A stretch of DNA of 60,092 nt from Rhodothermales bacterium (GTDB taxonomy: Bacteria > Bacteroidota > Rhodothermia > Rhodothermales > JAHQVL01): positions 1 through 60,092 of the forward strand of contig JAWKNW010000031.1 of assembly GCA_041391505.1 (NCBI GenBank), written 5' to 3'. This document shows, one piece after another, positions 14,295 to 22,102 of the stretch (position 1 is the stretch's first letter; each line of letters opens with the position of its first letter). Made by a program: the position numbers and the translations under genes. The notes under the pieces are model-generated. The model was not told the DNA's origin and did no database searches. It saw only the letters and a list, made by a program, of their open reading frames with translations.

Positions 14295-15698
14295 TCAGCT
14301 CATGAAGCCGCTTTCCCGGTAGCGGCGCAGCTTGTTGCGGATGGTCCGGGCGCTGATCCCGAGTTTCTCCGCGGCGCGTTGCTGGTTGTTGTTCGTATCC
14401 GCCAGCGCTTTCATGATCATGATCCGCTCCATGTCCTCGATCGTCTGGGGAATGCCCTGCGGGCCGGCGAGGACGTTCTCTTCGTGCGGCGTGGCGTCTT
14501 CGAAGAAGTCGCTGTACACATCCTCGACCTCCACGACGGTGCGCTCGGCGGAAAGAATCACGCCGCGCTGGACGAAGTTCTCGAGCTGGCGCACGTTGCC
14601 CGGCCACGGGAAGGCCTGCAGTTTGGCCATCAGGTCGTCGCTGGCGGTTTTCTCGGGCAGGTCGTAGAGCTGGCAGTAGCGCTCGATGAAGAAGGTGGTC
14701 AGCAGCGGCACATCGGAGAGCCGATCCCGGAGCGCCGGCACCGTGAGCGGGAAGACCGAAAGGCGGTGGAAGAGGTCTTCCCGGAAGATGCCCACCCGGA
14801 TCGCCTCGTTCAGGTTGCGGTTGCTCGTGGCGATCACGCGCACATCCACTTTCTTGACTTCCGACGAGCCGATCTTCTGAAACTCGTTCTCCTGGAGCAC
14901 ACGCAGCAGCTTGGCCTGCACGACCAGGTCGATTTCGGTGATTTCGTCCAGCAGGAGCGTACCGCCGTTCGCCACTTCAAAGGCGCCCGTCATGTCGTCG
15001 ATCGCGCCGGTGAAGGCGCCCTTGCGGTGCCCGAAGAGATGGCTCTCGACCAGTTCGCGCGGCAGGTTGGCGCAGTTGAGGGTGACGTACGGCCCGTTCG
15101 CCCGGTCGCTCATCTGGTGGATGAGCTTGGCGAGGATCTCCTTACCCGTGCCGCTCTCGCCCTGGATAAACACCGGCGCCTTGTTCTGGCTGACGCGCGG
15201 CATCAGTTTCTTGAGGTTGCGGATGGTCGGGTGCTCGCCGATGTAGCGGACCACGCGGGGCTTGTTGCGGCTTGCCGCCCCCTTCTTCGAGCGCGGTGCT
15301 ACGTCGTCCTCGTCCTCCTCTTCGACGCGGACCTTCGCGAGGCTCTGCTGGACGCGCTCCACCAGCTCGGTGGTCGAAAACGGTTTGGGGATGTAGTCGA
15401 TCGCACCGTTCTGCATCGTCCTCACGGCGTGCTGCACGTTGTAGTGCGAGGTGACCATGATCACCTTGGTGCGGGGATACTCCTGGCGGATATGGGCCAG
15501 CAGTTCGAGGCCGTCGACATCGGGCATCATGAAATCCGTTACGACGAGGTCGTAAGGTTGCCGCTTGAGTTCGGCCATCGCCTGGGCCGCATCCGAACAG
15601 CTTTTTACCCGCATGCCATGGCGCGAAAACAGCCGCTCAAAAAGGCCATGCAAGAGCTGCTCGTCATCGACGAAGAGTATTTGTGCCTGTTGCTCCAT
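14295..15698 (-). CDS. Sigma-54-dependent response regulator of FlrC/FleR type
   Basis: A 467-residue NtrC-family activator. Residues 1-120 form a receiver with phosphoacceptor D55 (VVTDFMMPD) and K105 (YIPKP). Residues about 150-390 form the AAA+ domain, with Walker A GESGTGKE (180-187), the sigma-54 contact loop GAFTGA (227-232) and Walker B LLLDEI (248-253). The C-terminus is a Fis-type helix-turn-helix (QQRAAEKLGISARTIRNKLRRY). The intact GAFTGA loop means it should open sigma-54 promoters. Its position between the cap operon and the rod operon, and the sigma-54-like sites nearby, point to control of middle flagellar genes. A cognate kinase (FlrB type) is not in the window. An in-frame ATG at 15698 is the natural start. 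Confidence 0.92.
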   Translation of the reverse strand: MEQQAQILFVDDEQLLHGLFERLFSRHGMRVKSCSDAAQAMAELKRQPYDLVVTDFMMPDVDGLELLAHIRQEYPRTKVIMVTSHYNVQHAVRTMQNGAIDYIPKPFSTTELVERVQQSLAKVRVEEEDEDDVAPRSKKGAASRNKPRVVRYIGEHPTIRNLKKLMPRVSQNKAPVFIQGESGTGKEILAKLIHQMSDRANGPYVTLNCANLPRELVESHLFGHRKGAFTGAIDDMTGAFEVANGGTLLLDEITEIDLVVQAKLLRVLQENEFQKIGSSEVKKVDVRVIATSNRNLNEAIRVGIFREDLFHRLSVFPLTVPALRDRLSDVPLLTTFFIERYCQLYDLPEKTASDDLMAKLQAFPWPGNVRQLENFVQRGVILSAERTVVEVEDVYSDFFEDATPHEENVLAGPQGIPQTIEDMERIMIMKALADTNNNQQRAAEKLGISARTIRNKLRRYRESGFMS

Positions 15699-16311
15699 CT
15701 ACGTACTGCCGTGGGCTTATATGAAAGGCTATGGATTGCGGGCGCCGCGCCTTAAGGCGACGATCACATTCCGCTAATGAGAAGTGAAACGGGAGCCGGG
15801 CTTCCCGCCAAACTAGACGTGCTTAATCAGCCTGCAAACGCGAGCCGACAAAACCTGTACCGCAACGGTAGCAAGGGTCGGCGCTGTCGGAACGATGGAT
15901 CGTCGCCGGCCGGGATCATCGAGGCCGCCTCCGGGCGGCGGGCCGGCGTATTCCGCTCCGTCTCGCGGGCCTCCTGTTGCCCGCACCTGAGATGGTTCGC
16001 GATTGCTAAAATACCGTCACAACGAAATGAACAAATCACGGAAACCTGCCGAAGGTGTGTCAAAATGATGACGAGAGACATGCGGCTCGGCGAGCTCCGG
16101 AAGAGGGTGGATGAAAATAGCTTCGGGGGCATATGTTCCGATCCCGAACAAAAACGTGGGCCCTCTGCCCGAAATGCCGTGAGGGCGCTGCCGGCACGCT
16201 GGCGGGATGCCGCGGCGCCGGCCGGAAGCGGCCCGCGAGACGCCCGAAACGCCGGCAAGAATTTCCCCGACGCGTGTTTTTTTTCTGCGCAAAAAAGCCC
16301 GCATAACCCGT

Positions 16312-16338
16312 TTAAGATCGGCCGAATCCCGCCGATAC
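16312..16338 (+). promoter_or_regulatory. Sigma-28-type promoter upstream of flgB
   Basis: TTAA at 16312-16315, a 15-base spacer and GCCGATAC at 16331-16338: the best minus-10 match in the window, seven of eight positions of GCCGATAA. Predicted start is near 16345, about 150 bases before flgB. Confidence 0.65.
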
Positions 16339-16431
16339 TCAGGCTGCAATTCCTATTCGCCCGCCCCATCCTCCCGAAAGCCGGCATCCTGGCGGACCCG
16401 GCGCCGGCATCCCTTTCTCCACCCCCCGACG

Positions 16432-16447
16432 TGGCACGAAGGTTGAA
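16432..16447 (+). promoter_or_regulatory. Sigma-54-type promoter of the flgB operon
   Basis: TGGCACG (16432-16438), AAGG, then TTGAA (16443-16447) match 11 of 12 defined positions; only the minus-12 C is replaced by A. Predicted start is near 16458, giving a 37-base leader before flgB. This is the best sigma-54 site in the window. Confidence 0.72.
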
Positions 16448-16494
16448 CAAACGGCCCTCAACCAACACTGCACATCCACGAAAGGCTGTCCGCC

Positions 16495-16863
16495 ATGGAA
16501 CCTGTTAACACCATCGAATCGCCGAGCATGGACACGAACCGCGTCCAGCTGCTTCGCAACGCCATGCAGGCGTATAGCTGGCGGCTCAAGGCCCTCTCGA
16601 GCAACCTCGCGAATCTGGACACCCCGGGGTATCAGCGGTTGTCGGTCAAGTTCGAAGAGAAACTGCAAGAAGTGCGTCACGCCATCCCCGGATTGCGCGA
16701 CGTGCTCGACGTGAAGCCACGCATGGAAGTCCATGAGGATGTCCCCATCATCGAAGACGAGTTGATGAACCTCGCCGACGTCCAGATGCGCGACCAGTTC
16801 AGCGCCAAGGCCCTGCACGATCACTTCGAGATGATCCGCATGGGCATCACCGGCCGCTCCTGA
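16495..16863 (+). CDS. flgB: Proximal rod protein FlgB
   Basis: FlgB is a rod subunit nearest the MS-ring. The 122-residue protein has the rod-family N-terminal motif (LKALSSNLANLDTPGYQRLSV, about residues 32-52) and the C-terminal helix (LADVQMRDQFSAKALHDHFEMIRMGI). Length is near the usual 130. It opens a long operon of rod, MS-ring, switch and export genes, behind a dual sigma-28/sigma-54 control region. The ATG at 16495 fits the predicted transcript; a second ATG at 16528 would also keep the core. Confidence 0.95.
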   Translation: MEPVNTIESPSMDTNRVQLLRNAMQAYSWRLKALSSNLANLDTPGYQRLSVKFEEKLQEVRHAIPGLRDVLDVKPRMEVHEDVPIIEDELMNLADVQMRDQFSAKALHDHFEMIRMGITGRS

Positions 16864-16895
16864 TCCCTCTCTTCCAGCCCAAACGCCTGACGGCC

Positions 16896-17396
16896 ATGCT
16901 TATCAATAAACACACGTTCACCGTCTTCCAGACCGTCGGTCGGGGCCTCGAATCCCAGCGCCTGGCGATCAGCGCCGCGACGGACAACATCGCCAACGCC
17001 ACGACGACGCGGAAGGCGGACGGCACGCAATATGCCCTGAAGCGTCCCGTCCATGAAGTGCCCGACGAACGGTACCGCCGGTTCGACAACCTGCTCAACA
17101 AGATGCAGAGCGACATGGCGACGCCGAACAACCAGCACTTCAACGGCACCTCGCTCCGCCGCCGGCTCCATGAAGTCGAAATGGGCCCGACGACGACGAT
17201 CGAGGACGACCCGGTCTACCGCACCGAATACGACCCGACGCATCCGCACGCCGATGAAAACGGCTATGTCAGCTACCCCGACGTCAACGTCGTCGAGGAG
17301 ATGGCGCGCCTGATCTCGGCCAACCGGATTTACGACGCCAATCTCTCGGCCTTTCAAACGTCCAAGGAAATGATCAAGAGGACGCTGGAGATCTGA
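16896..17396 (+). CDS. flgC: Proximal rod protein FlgC
   Basis: FlgC is a rod subunit next to FlgB. The 166-residue protein begins with the family helix (GLESQRLAISAATDNIANATTTR, about residues 17-39). It contains YDPTHPHADENGYVSYPDVNVVEEMARLIS, the characteristic P-x-H-P-x-A-D-x-x-G-Y-V-x-x-P-N/D-V motif, and ends with SANRIYDANLSAFQTSKEMIKRTLEI. It is slightly longer than enterobacterial FlgC (134 residues) owing to an insert in the middle. It starts 32 bp after flgB. Confidence 0.96.
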   Translation: MLINKHTFTVFQTVGRGLESQRLAISAATDNIANATTTRKADGTQYALKRPVHEVPDERYRRFDNLLNKMQSDMATPNNQHFNGTSLRRRLHEVEMGPTTTIEDDPVYRTEYDPTHPHADENGYVSYPDVNVVEEMARLISANRIYDANLSAFQTSKEMIKRTLEI

Positions 17397-17462
17397 AGCC
17401 GCCCCTGAACCGGAACGGCAACGCCTCCGCCCGCATCTGTGAACCGACTAGCGAGCAATCGT

Positions 17463-17846
17463 ATGAACCACGGCATCCCTCCCTATCGACCGACCAGTCC
17501 TGAATTCGACCAGCGCCAGCCGCCCCGTGTGGGCCCCGACGCCGATCTCGACGCGACCGAGGCGGCGAAGGGTGCGGGCACACCGCCCGCCGAGGCGCCG
17601 GCCCCCGGCCCGCGCGTCCGCCCCGGCGATGCCGCCGAGAGCGCGTTCGGTACCGCCCTGGATGGCGCGCTGGACCGGACCGCGGCCCCGGATCATACGC
17701 CGGACCTCTCGCCGGACGAGCAGCAGATGATCCTGCGCTATTTCCCCGAAGCGCCCGGGCTCGCCCTGCGCCTCTACGACCAGAAATCCGCCTCCCGCAA
17801 GGTCGACCCCGGCGCCGTCGGCGCCCGCGTCGATCTCCGGGGCTAA
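17463..17846 (+). CDS. Unknown small protein between flgC and fliE
   Basis: A 127-residue product I do not recognise. The N-terminal two thirds are Pro/Ala/Asp-rich and probably disordered. The C-terminal part is more structured, LSPDEQQMILRYFPEAPGLALRLYD followed by KVDPGAVGARVDLRG, and looks like a short conserved motif region. No signal peptide, membrane segment or catalytic signature is seen. ATG at 17463 is preferred over GTG at 17439. It sits 66 bp after flgC and 59 bp before fliE on the same strand, so it is almost surely cotranscribed with rod genes. It may be a rod-assembly factor or an exported protein; this is a guess from position. Confidence 0.6.
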   Translation: MNHGIPPYRPTSPEFDQRQPPRVGPDADLDATEAAKGAGTPPAEAPAPGPRVRPGDAAESAFGTALDGALDRTAAPDHTPDLSPDEQQMILRYFPEAPGLALRLYDQKSASRKVDPGAVGARVDLRG

Positions 17847-17905
17847 CCCTTTCGGCCGGGCCGCTACGCCCGGCTCCCTTTCAACCGCATTTCCCGTACA
17901 GCCCG

Positions 17906-18229
17906 ATGCTCGTCGCCCAACTGCAACGCCTGCATGACGCCCGCCTCTTCGGCACCGACCAGGCCGGCGCCCTCCCCCGCATCCAGACGCCCGACGAAGG
18001 CGCGTCCGGCCATCGTTTCGCCAGCGCGCTCAACGACGCGATCAACCAGGTGAACGACGCCCAGACGGCGTCGGACAAGCAGCTGGAGTCGTTCATCGCC
18101 GGCGAGCAGGAAAACCTGCACGAGGTGATGATCTCGATGAACCAGGCGCGGCTGTCCTTCCAGCTCATGGTCGAAGTCCGCAACAAGATGGTGGACGCCT
18201 ACCACGAACTGTTCCGCATGCAAATCTAA
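17906..18229 (+). CDS. fliE: MS-ring/rod adaptor FliE
   Basis: FliE links the MS-ring to the rod and is among the first exported proteins. The 107-residue protein matches the family: FASALNDAINQVNDAQTASDKQLESFIAGEQENLHEVMISMNQARLSFQLMVEVRNKMVDAYHELFRMQI covers the whole conserved region, including the D-x-H-x-V/E-V-M-I-x-x-x-x-A core and the final V-R-N-K-x-x-x-A-Y-x-E/D-x-x-x-M-Q-I ending. It lies between the unknown gene and fliF. The family call is secure. Confidence 0.95.
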   Translation: MLVAQLQRLHDARLFGTDQAGALPRIQTPDEGASGHRFASALNDAINQVNDAQTASDKQLESFIAGEQENLHEVMISMNQARLSFQLMVEVRNKMVDAYHELFRMQI

Positions 18230-18256
18230 CCGCGTCATTCAACGCTTTTTGTGCCA

Positions 18257-18328
18257 CGTTTCGCGTTTCGCGCGGCGTGCCCCCGAACGTACCCCGGGGC
18301 AGGCTGCGCGAAACGCGCGACGCGTCAG
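18257..18328. repeat. Inverted heptamer element upstream of fliF
   Basis: CGTTTCG occurs twice in tandem (18257-18270), then CGCGGCG. About 30 bases on, GCGAAAC, GCGCGAC and GCGTCAG follow in phase (18308-18328). GCGTTTCGCGC (18263-18273) and GCGCGAAACGC (18306-18316) are exact 11-bp inverted copies, so a stem is likely in the fliF leader. It is the same design as the arrays before flgJ and fliH with a different unit. Confidence 0.7.
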
Positions 18329-18338
18329 ACAGGAGTAG

Positions 18339-19988
18339 ATGGATACTTTCTTCAGAAACATAGCCGCTTTCTTCGGCCGGCTCTCCATCGGTCAGCGCAT
18401 CGCCATCGGTACGGTCGTCCTCGGCACGGTCGCGGCCATGGTGGGCCTGGCCTACTGGTTCCAGCAGGCGAACTACGTGCTGCTCTTCGGCAACCTGCCC
18501 GAAACGGCCGCCAGCCAGGTCGTGGAGGTCCTCCAGAACGAAAGCATCGAATACCGCCTCAAGGATGGTGGCACGGCCATTTACGTGCCGAGCGACATGG
18601 TGTACGACCTCCGGCTGCGCCTCGCCCGGGAAGGCATCATCTCGGACGGCGTGACCGGCTACGAGATCTTCGATCAGAGCACGCTCGGGATGACGGACTT
18701 CATGCAGAAGCTGAACCTCCGAAGAGCGCTGGAGGGCGAACTCGCGCGTACGATATCGAGCATCGACCAGGTGGAGGCCGCGCGCGTCCATCTCGTCATC
18801 CCGGAGCGTTCGCCCTTCCGGGAATCCCAGAACGAGGCGACCTCGTCCGTCGTGCTGCAGCTCAAACCCGGCGCCCGGCTCTCCGAAGCGCACATCCAGG
18901 GCATCACGGCCCTCGTGGCCGGCGCGGTGGAAGGGCTTGAAGCCGGCGACGTCAACATCATCGACACAGCCGGCAACATGCTGTCGAATCCCGAGGGCGA
19001 CGACAACGACACCCGGCTTACCTCCACCCAGCTGCGGCTCCAGCAGGAAAAGGAGCAGCACCTTTCGAGCAAGGCGCAGACCCTGCTCGACCAGATGCTG
19101 GGCCCCGGCAACGCGATCATCCGGCTGAACCTCGAACTCGACTTCTCCCGGTCGGTCACCGAAAACAACCAGATCGACCCCGAGAGCCAGACGGTCATCG
19201 CCGAAGAGAAGCTCCAGGAGGAGGGCGATGTAGATACCGCCAACAGCTCGGTAAAAAATTACGAGGTGAGCCGGACCGTGCAGACCATCGAAAAATCGGT
19301 GGGCGATATCGCGTACCTCTCGGTCTCGGTCATCCTCAACTACCAGAAGATCCCTCCGCCGGCCGAGGACGAGGAGGCCCTGCCGAGCTACGAGCCGCAC
19401 AGCGACGAACAGATCGGGCAGATCGAGTCGCTCGTGAAGGAGTCGGTCGGCTGGCGCGCCGACCGCGGCGACGGGTTCGCGATCAGCCAGATCCGGTTCG
19501 ACACGACGATGGACGAACAGCTGGCCCAGCAGTTGCTGGACGAGAAGAAGCGCGAAAACATCGAGATGTACATTCGCTACGGCCTCATGGTGCTGGCGCT
19601 GGGCATCGCGTTCTGGCTGATCCGGACGGCCACGCAGAAAGCCAAGGAAGTCGCCGGCATCCAGCCCGCGCTGGGCGCGGGCCAGGGCCAGCTGCTCAAC
19701 CAGGCCGGCGCGCCGGCAGGCCCCGACGGCCAGCCCCAGCTCACGAGCGGCGCCAAGCCGAAGAAAAAAGGCGGAGGGGACGAAGAGGAAGAGCTCGTCC
19801 TGATCGACGACATCTACACCAGCACCCTCTCTCCGGAAGCGAAGGCGCGCCTCAAGGCCAAGCACAAGATGCTCTCGGATATGATCGATTCGATCAAAGC
19901 CAATCCCGAGGAAGCGGCAAACCTGCTGCGCAACTGGCTGACGGCCGATAAGATGAAGAAAGAGAACAACAAAACGCCGGTCGCTTAA
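18339..19988 (+). CDS. fliF: MS-ring protein FliF
   Basis: FliF builds the MS-ring in the inner membrane, the base on which rotor, rod and export gate assemble. The 549-residue protein has a first membrane helix at about residues 21-41, the ring-building periplasmic domains with AARVHLVIPERSPFRESQ (about residues 147-164), and a second membrane helix at about 411-431 (YGLMVLALGIAFWLIR). A cytoplasmic C-terminal segment ends in the FliG-binding region (NPEEAANLLRNWLTADK). A GGAG ribosome binding site lies 6 bp before the ATG. The heptamer element at 18257-18328 forms its leader. fliG follows after 20 bp. Confidence 0.96.
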   Translation: MDTFFRNIAAFFGRLSIGQRIAIGTVVLGTVAAMVGLAYWFQQANYVLLFGNLPETAASQVVEVLQNESIEYRLKDGGTAIYVPSDMVYDLRLRLAREGIISDGVTGYEIFDQSTLGMTDFMQKLNLRRALEGELARTISSIDQVEAARVHLVIPERSPFRESQNEATSSVVLQLKPGARLSEAHIQGITALVAGAVEGLEAGDVNIIDTAGNMLSNPEGDDNDTRLTSTQLRLQQEKEQHLSSKAQTLLDQMLGPGNAIIRLNLELDFSRSVTENNQIDPESQTVIAEEKLQEEGDVDTANSSVKNYEVSRTVQTIEKSVGDIAYLSVSVILNYQKIPPPAEDEEALPSYEPHSDEQIGQIESLVKESVGWRADRGDGFAISQIRFDTTMDEQLAQQLLDEKKRENIEMYIRYGLMVLALGIAFWLIRTATQKAKEVAGIQPALGAGQGQLLNQAGAPAGPDGQPQLTSGAKPKKKGGGDEEEELVLIDDIYTSTLSPEAKARLKAKHKMLSDMIDSIKANPEEAANLLRNWLTADKMKKENNKTPVA

Positions 19989-20008
19989 CGCGTCGCGCAA
20001 CGAGGAAT

Positions 20009-21121
20009 ATGGCAACAGCTACAGCCACGCCCCCGAAAAAGGAGGCCGCTCCGGCAGGAGCTCCCCCGGCGGATTCCAACGAGGACAACAAGCTCTCGCC
20101 CGAGGAAGTCCAGGAGATCGTCAAACATCTCTCCGGCACGCAAAAAGCCGCGATCCTGCTCGTCGCCATCGGCACCGAAGCCGCCGGCGAGGTGATCAAG
20201 TTTTTGCACGACGAGGAAGTCGAGCAGATCTCGGTGGAAATCGCGCGGATGCGCAACACGGCCAGCGAGGTCGTGGAAGCGGTGCTGCTCGAATTCCGCG
20301 ATCTCGGATGGGCGCAGGAATTCATCGCCCAGGGCGGCGTCGTGTTCGCCCGGGACGCCCTCGCCGCGGCGCTCGGTTCGCGCCGCGCGGAAGAGATCAT
20401 GATGCGCGTCGAAGCGGCCATGGAGGTTTCCGCCTTTCACCTCCTGCAGACGGTGGAAACGGGCCAGCTCACGAACTTCCTCCAGAACGAGCATCCCCAG
20501 ACGGCGGCCCTCATCCTGGCGCACCTCAACCCGCGCAAATCGGCCGAGATCATCTCGAACTTCGAGGCCGACGTACAGAACGAAATCATCTACCGACTCG
20601 CCACGATGGGCAAGACCTCCCCGGCCCTGCTCAACGACGTCGAGGAAGTGATCCGCCAGCAGATCGGATCGCTCTTCGGCACGGAGCTCAGCGCCGCCGG
20701 CGGCGTCGAGGCGGTCGCCCAGATCCTCAACAACACCAGCCGCGCCGCCGAGAAGAACATCCTCGAAGGCCTGACCGAACGCGACAACGAACTCGCCATG
20801 TCGATCAAGGCGCTCATGTTCGTCTTCGACGACCTGGTGAACATCTCCGACCGCGACCTGCAGCGCATCCTGGTGGAAGTCGAGCAGCGCGATCTGGCCC
20901 TCAGCCTCAAGGGCGCCTCGGAAAACCTCAAGACGAAGTTGCTGGCCAACATCAGCCAGCGCGCCGCCGACGGCATCCGGGAAGAGCTCGAACTCATGGG
21001 GCCGGTTCGCGTCAGCGACGTCGAGGAGTCGCAGCGCCGCATCATCGAAATCGCCCAGCAGCTCGAGGAACAGGAAGAAATCAGCCTGTCGCGCGGCGGC
21101 CAACAGGAAGTGATGCTGTAG
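20009..21121 (+). CDS. fliG: Motor switch protein FliG
   Basis: FliG couples the stator to the rotor and takes part in direction switching. The 370-residue protein has an extra Ala/Pro-rich N-terminal tail of about 25 residues, then the N-domain LSGTQKAAILLVAIGTEAAGEVIKFL. The middle domain carries the EHPQTAALILAHL motif (about residues 161-173). The C-domain has the charged torque helix region LMFVFDDLVNISDRDLQRILVEV. All conserved blocks are present. It lies between fliF and fliH. Confidence 0.97.
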   Translation: MATATATPPKKEAAPAGAPPADSNEDNKLSPEEVQEIVKHLSGTQKAAILLVAIGTEAAGEVIKFLHDEEVEQISVEIARMRNTASEVVEAVLLEFRDLGWAQEFIAQGGVVFARDALAAALGSRRAEEIMMRVEAAMEVSAFHLLQTVETGQLTNFLQNEHPQTAALILAHLNPRKSAEIISNFEADVQNEIIYRLATMGKTSPALLNDVEEVIRQQIGSLFGTELSAAGGVEAVAQILNNTSRAAEKNILEGLTERDNELAMSIKALMFVFDDLVNISDRDLQRILVEVEQRDLALSLKGASENLKTKLLANISQRAADGIREELELMGPVRVSDVEESQRRIIEIAQQLEEQEEISLSRGGQQEVML

Positions 21122-21129
21122 TGCGTCGA

Positions 21130-21186
21130 GGTTTCCGGCTTGCGGTTCAACCCGTGCCTTGAACCCTGAACGTTGAACCCGAAACC
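21130..21186. repeat. Inverted heptamer arrays between fliG and fliH
   Basis: Units GGTTTCC, GGCTTGC, GGTTCAA (21130-21150) face units TTGAACC, CTGAACG, TTGAACC, CGAAACC (21159-21186), separated by eight bases. The 7-bp period is kept in both arms and the arms are complementary, so the fliH leader can form a stem. It belongs to the same TTGAACC family as the flgI-flgJ element. Confidence 0.75.
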
Positions 21187-21196
21187 GAAGTCATCC

Positions 21197-22096
21197 ATGG
21201 CATCACCGATCATCAAGAAAGCGACGGCGCAGTTCCAGGCCCTGGACTTTGACGACCTGGCCGGCCTGACCGGCACCATCATTCATCAACCCCGCGTGTT
21301 GCCGGCCGAGGGCGACGAGGCGTCGAAACTCGACCGCCGCATCATCCGGGGCGCCGATGCCGACTACGCCGCGCGGCCCGTCAAGTACCTCGACATCCTC
21401 CAGAACGACGGCCCGTCCAGCGCGGCCCCGATCGAAGAACCCGTCGAACAGCTTTCGCCTGAGGAGGAGATGGCCCTTCGGGAAGCCGAGTGGGAGGCGC
21501 GTCTTGCCGCGGCGGTGGAGGAAGCCCGATCCGCCGGCTACGCGGCGGGCCGCGACGCCATGCGCGCCGAGCTGGAAGCCGGCTTCGCCGCCGACAAACA
21601 GGCCCTCCTCGACGACACCGCCCGGATCGGGCGTCTCTGGGCCGATCTGCTCGAAAAGAGCGAGCCGATCATGCTCGAGATGATGCTGGATCTCCTCGAG
21701 GCGATCCTGCACCAGCCTCTGCCGGAACAGGTTGTCGGCCTCGTCGAGAATTCGCTGCTGACGACGATGGAAGTCTTCTCCCGCGAGACGCCGATCCGGC
21801 TCTCCCTGAACTCGATCGATTACCTTCGGCTCCAGGAAAGCGGCCTCGTGGCGCACCTCACCTCCCTCTTCCCCAAACTCGTCTGGGATCCCCAGCCCGA
21901 CCTCCGCGAGGGCGACTGGGTGGCCCAATGCCCCGAGCGCATGATCCGGAGCATCGTGTCCGAGTCGATCCACCACCTGAAGGATTCGTTCGGGCTCCTC
22001 GAACCCCACAGCCGGATCGCGCGCGTCGCCGCATCGGCGCCGGCGGTGCAGGAAATGCCCGAGCCGACCGATCCTGACGCTCCCGAACTGTCCTGA
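21197..22096 (+). CDS. fliH: Flagellar export ATPase regulator FliH
   Basis: FliH forms the peripheral stalk that binds and restrains the FliI ATPase and docks it to the C-ring. The 299-residue protein has a variable N-terminal part. A Glu/Ala-rich helical region follows, with the glycine-spaced pattern AREAGYAAGRDAMRAELEAGF-like (about residues 113-133; the exact text begins AVEEARSAGYAAG). The C-terminal domain includes PIRLSLNSIDYLRLQESG and DSFGLLE. The ATG at 21197 is chosen; an upstream TTG in frame lies inside the heptamer repeat and lacks support. It is immediately followed by fliI (6 bp). Confidence 0.88.
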   Translation: MASPIIKKATAQFQALDFDDLAGLTGTIIHQPRVLPAEGDEASKLDRRIIRGADADYAARPVKYLDILQNDGPSSAAPIEEPVEQLSPEEEMALREAEWEARLAAAVEEARSAGYAAGRDAMRAELEAGFAADKQALLDDTARIGRLWADLLEKSEPIMLEMMLDLLEAILHQPLPEQVVGLVENSLLTTMEVFSRETPIRLSLNSIDYLRLQESGLVAHLTSLFPKLVWDPQPDLREGDWVAQCPERMIRSIVSESIHHLKDSFGLLEPHSRIARVAASAPAVQEMPEPTDPDAPELS

Positions 22097-22102
22097 GGCC
22101 CC

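Larger units (their letters stand above)
15699..16494. other. Long control region between the activator gene and flgB
   Basis: This 796-bp gap contains several long open frames on both strands, but none has family similarity or a start signal, and I do not accept them as genes. A TATAAG (minus strand, 15721-15716) could be the minus-10 of the activator promoter, but no good minus-35 was found. Toward flgB it holds a sigma-28-type and a sigma-54-type site, listed separately. Confidence 0.6.

Noticed and set aside
15777..16508. Open frames on both strands in the activator-flgB gap (for example 15777-16508 plus, 15827-16468 minus).
   Set aside because: No recognisable domain, unusual composition, and they run through the sigma-28 and sigma-54 sites of flgB.
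19944..19960. GCCGATAA inside fliF, and another at about 24803 in fliK, exact sigma-28 minus-10 matches.
   Set aside because: Both are within coding sequence, have no TTAA or TAAA at the right distance, and no suitable downstream gene start.
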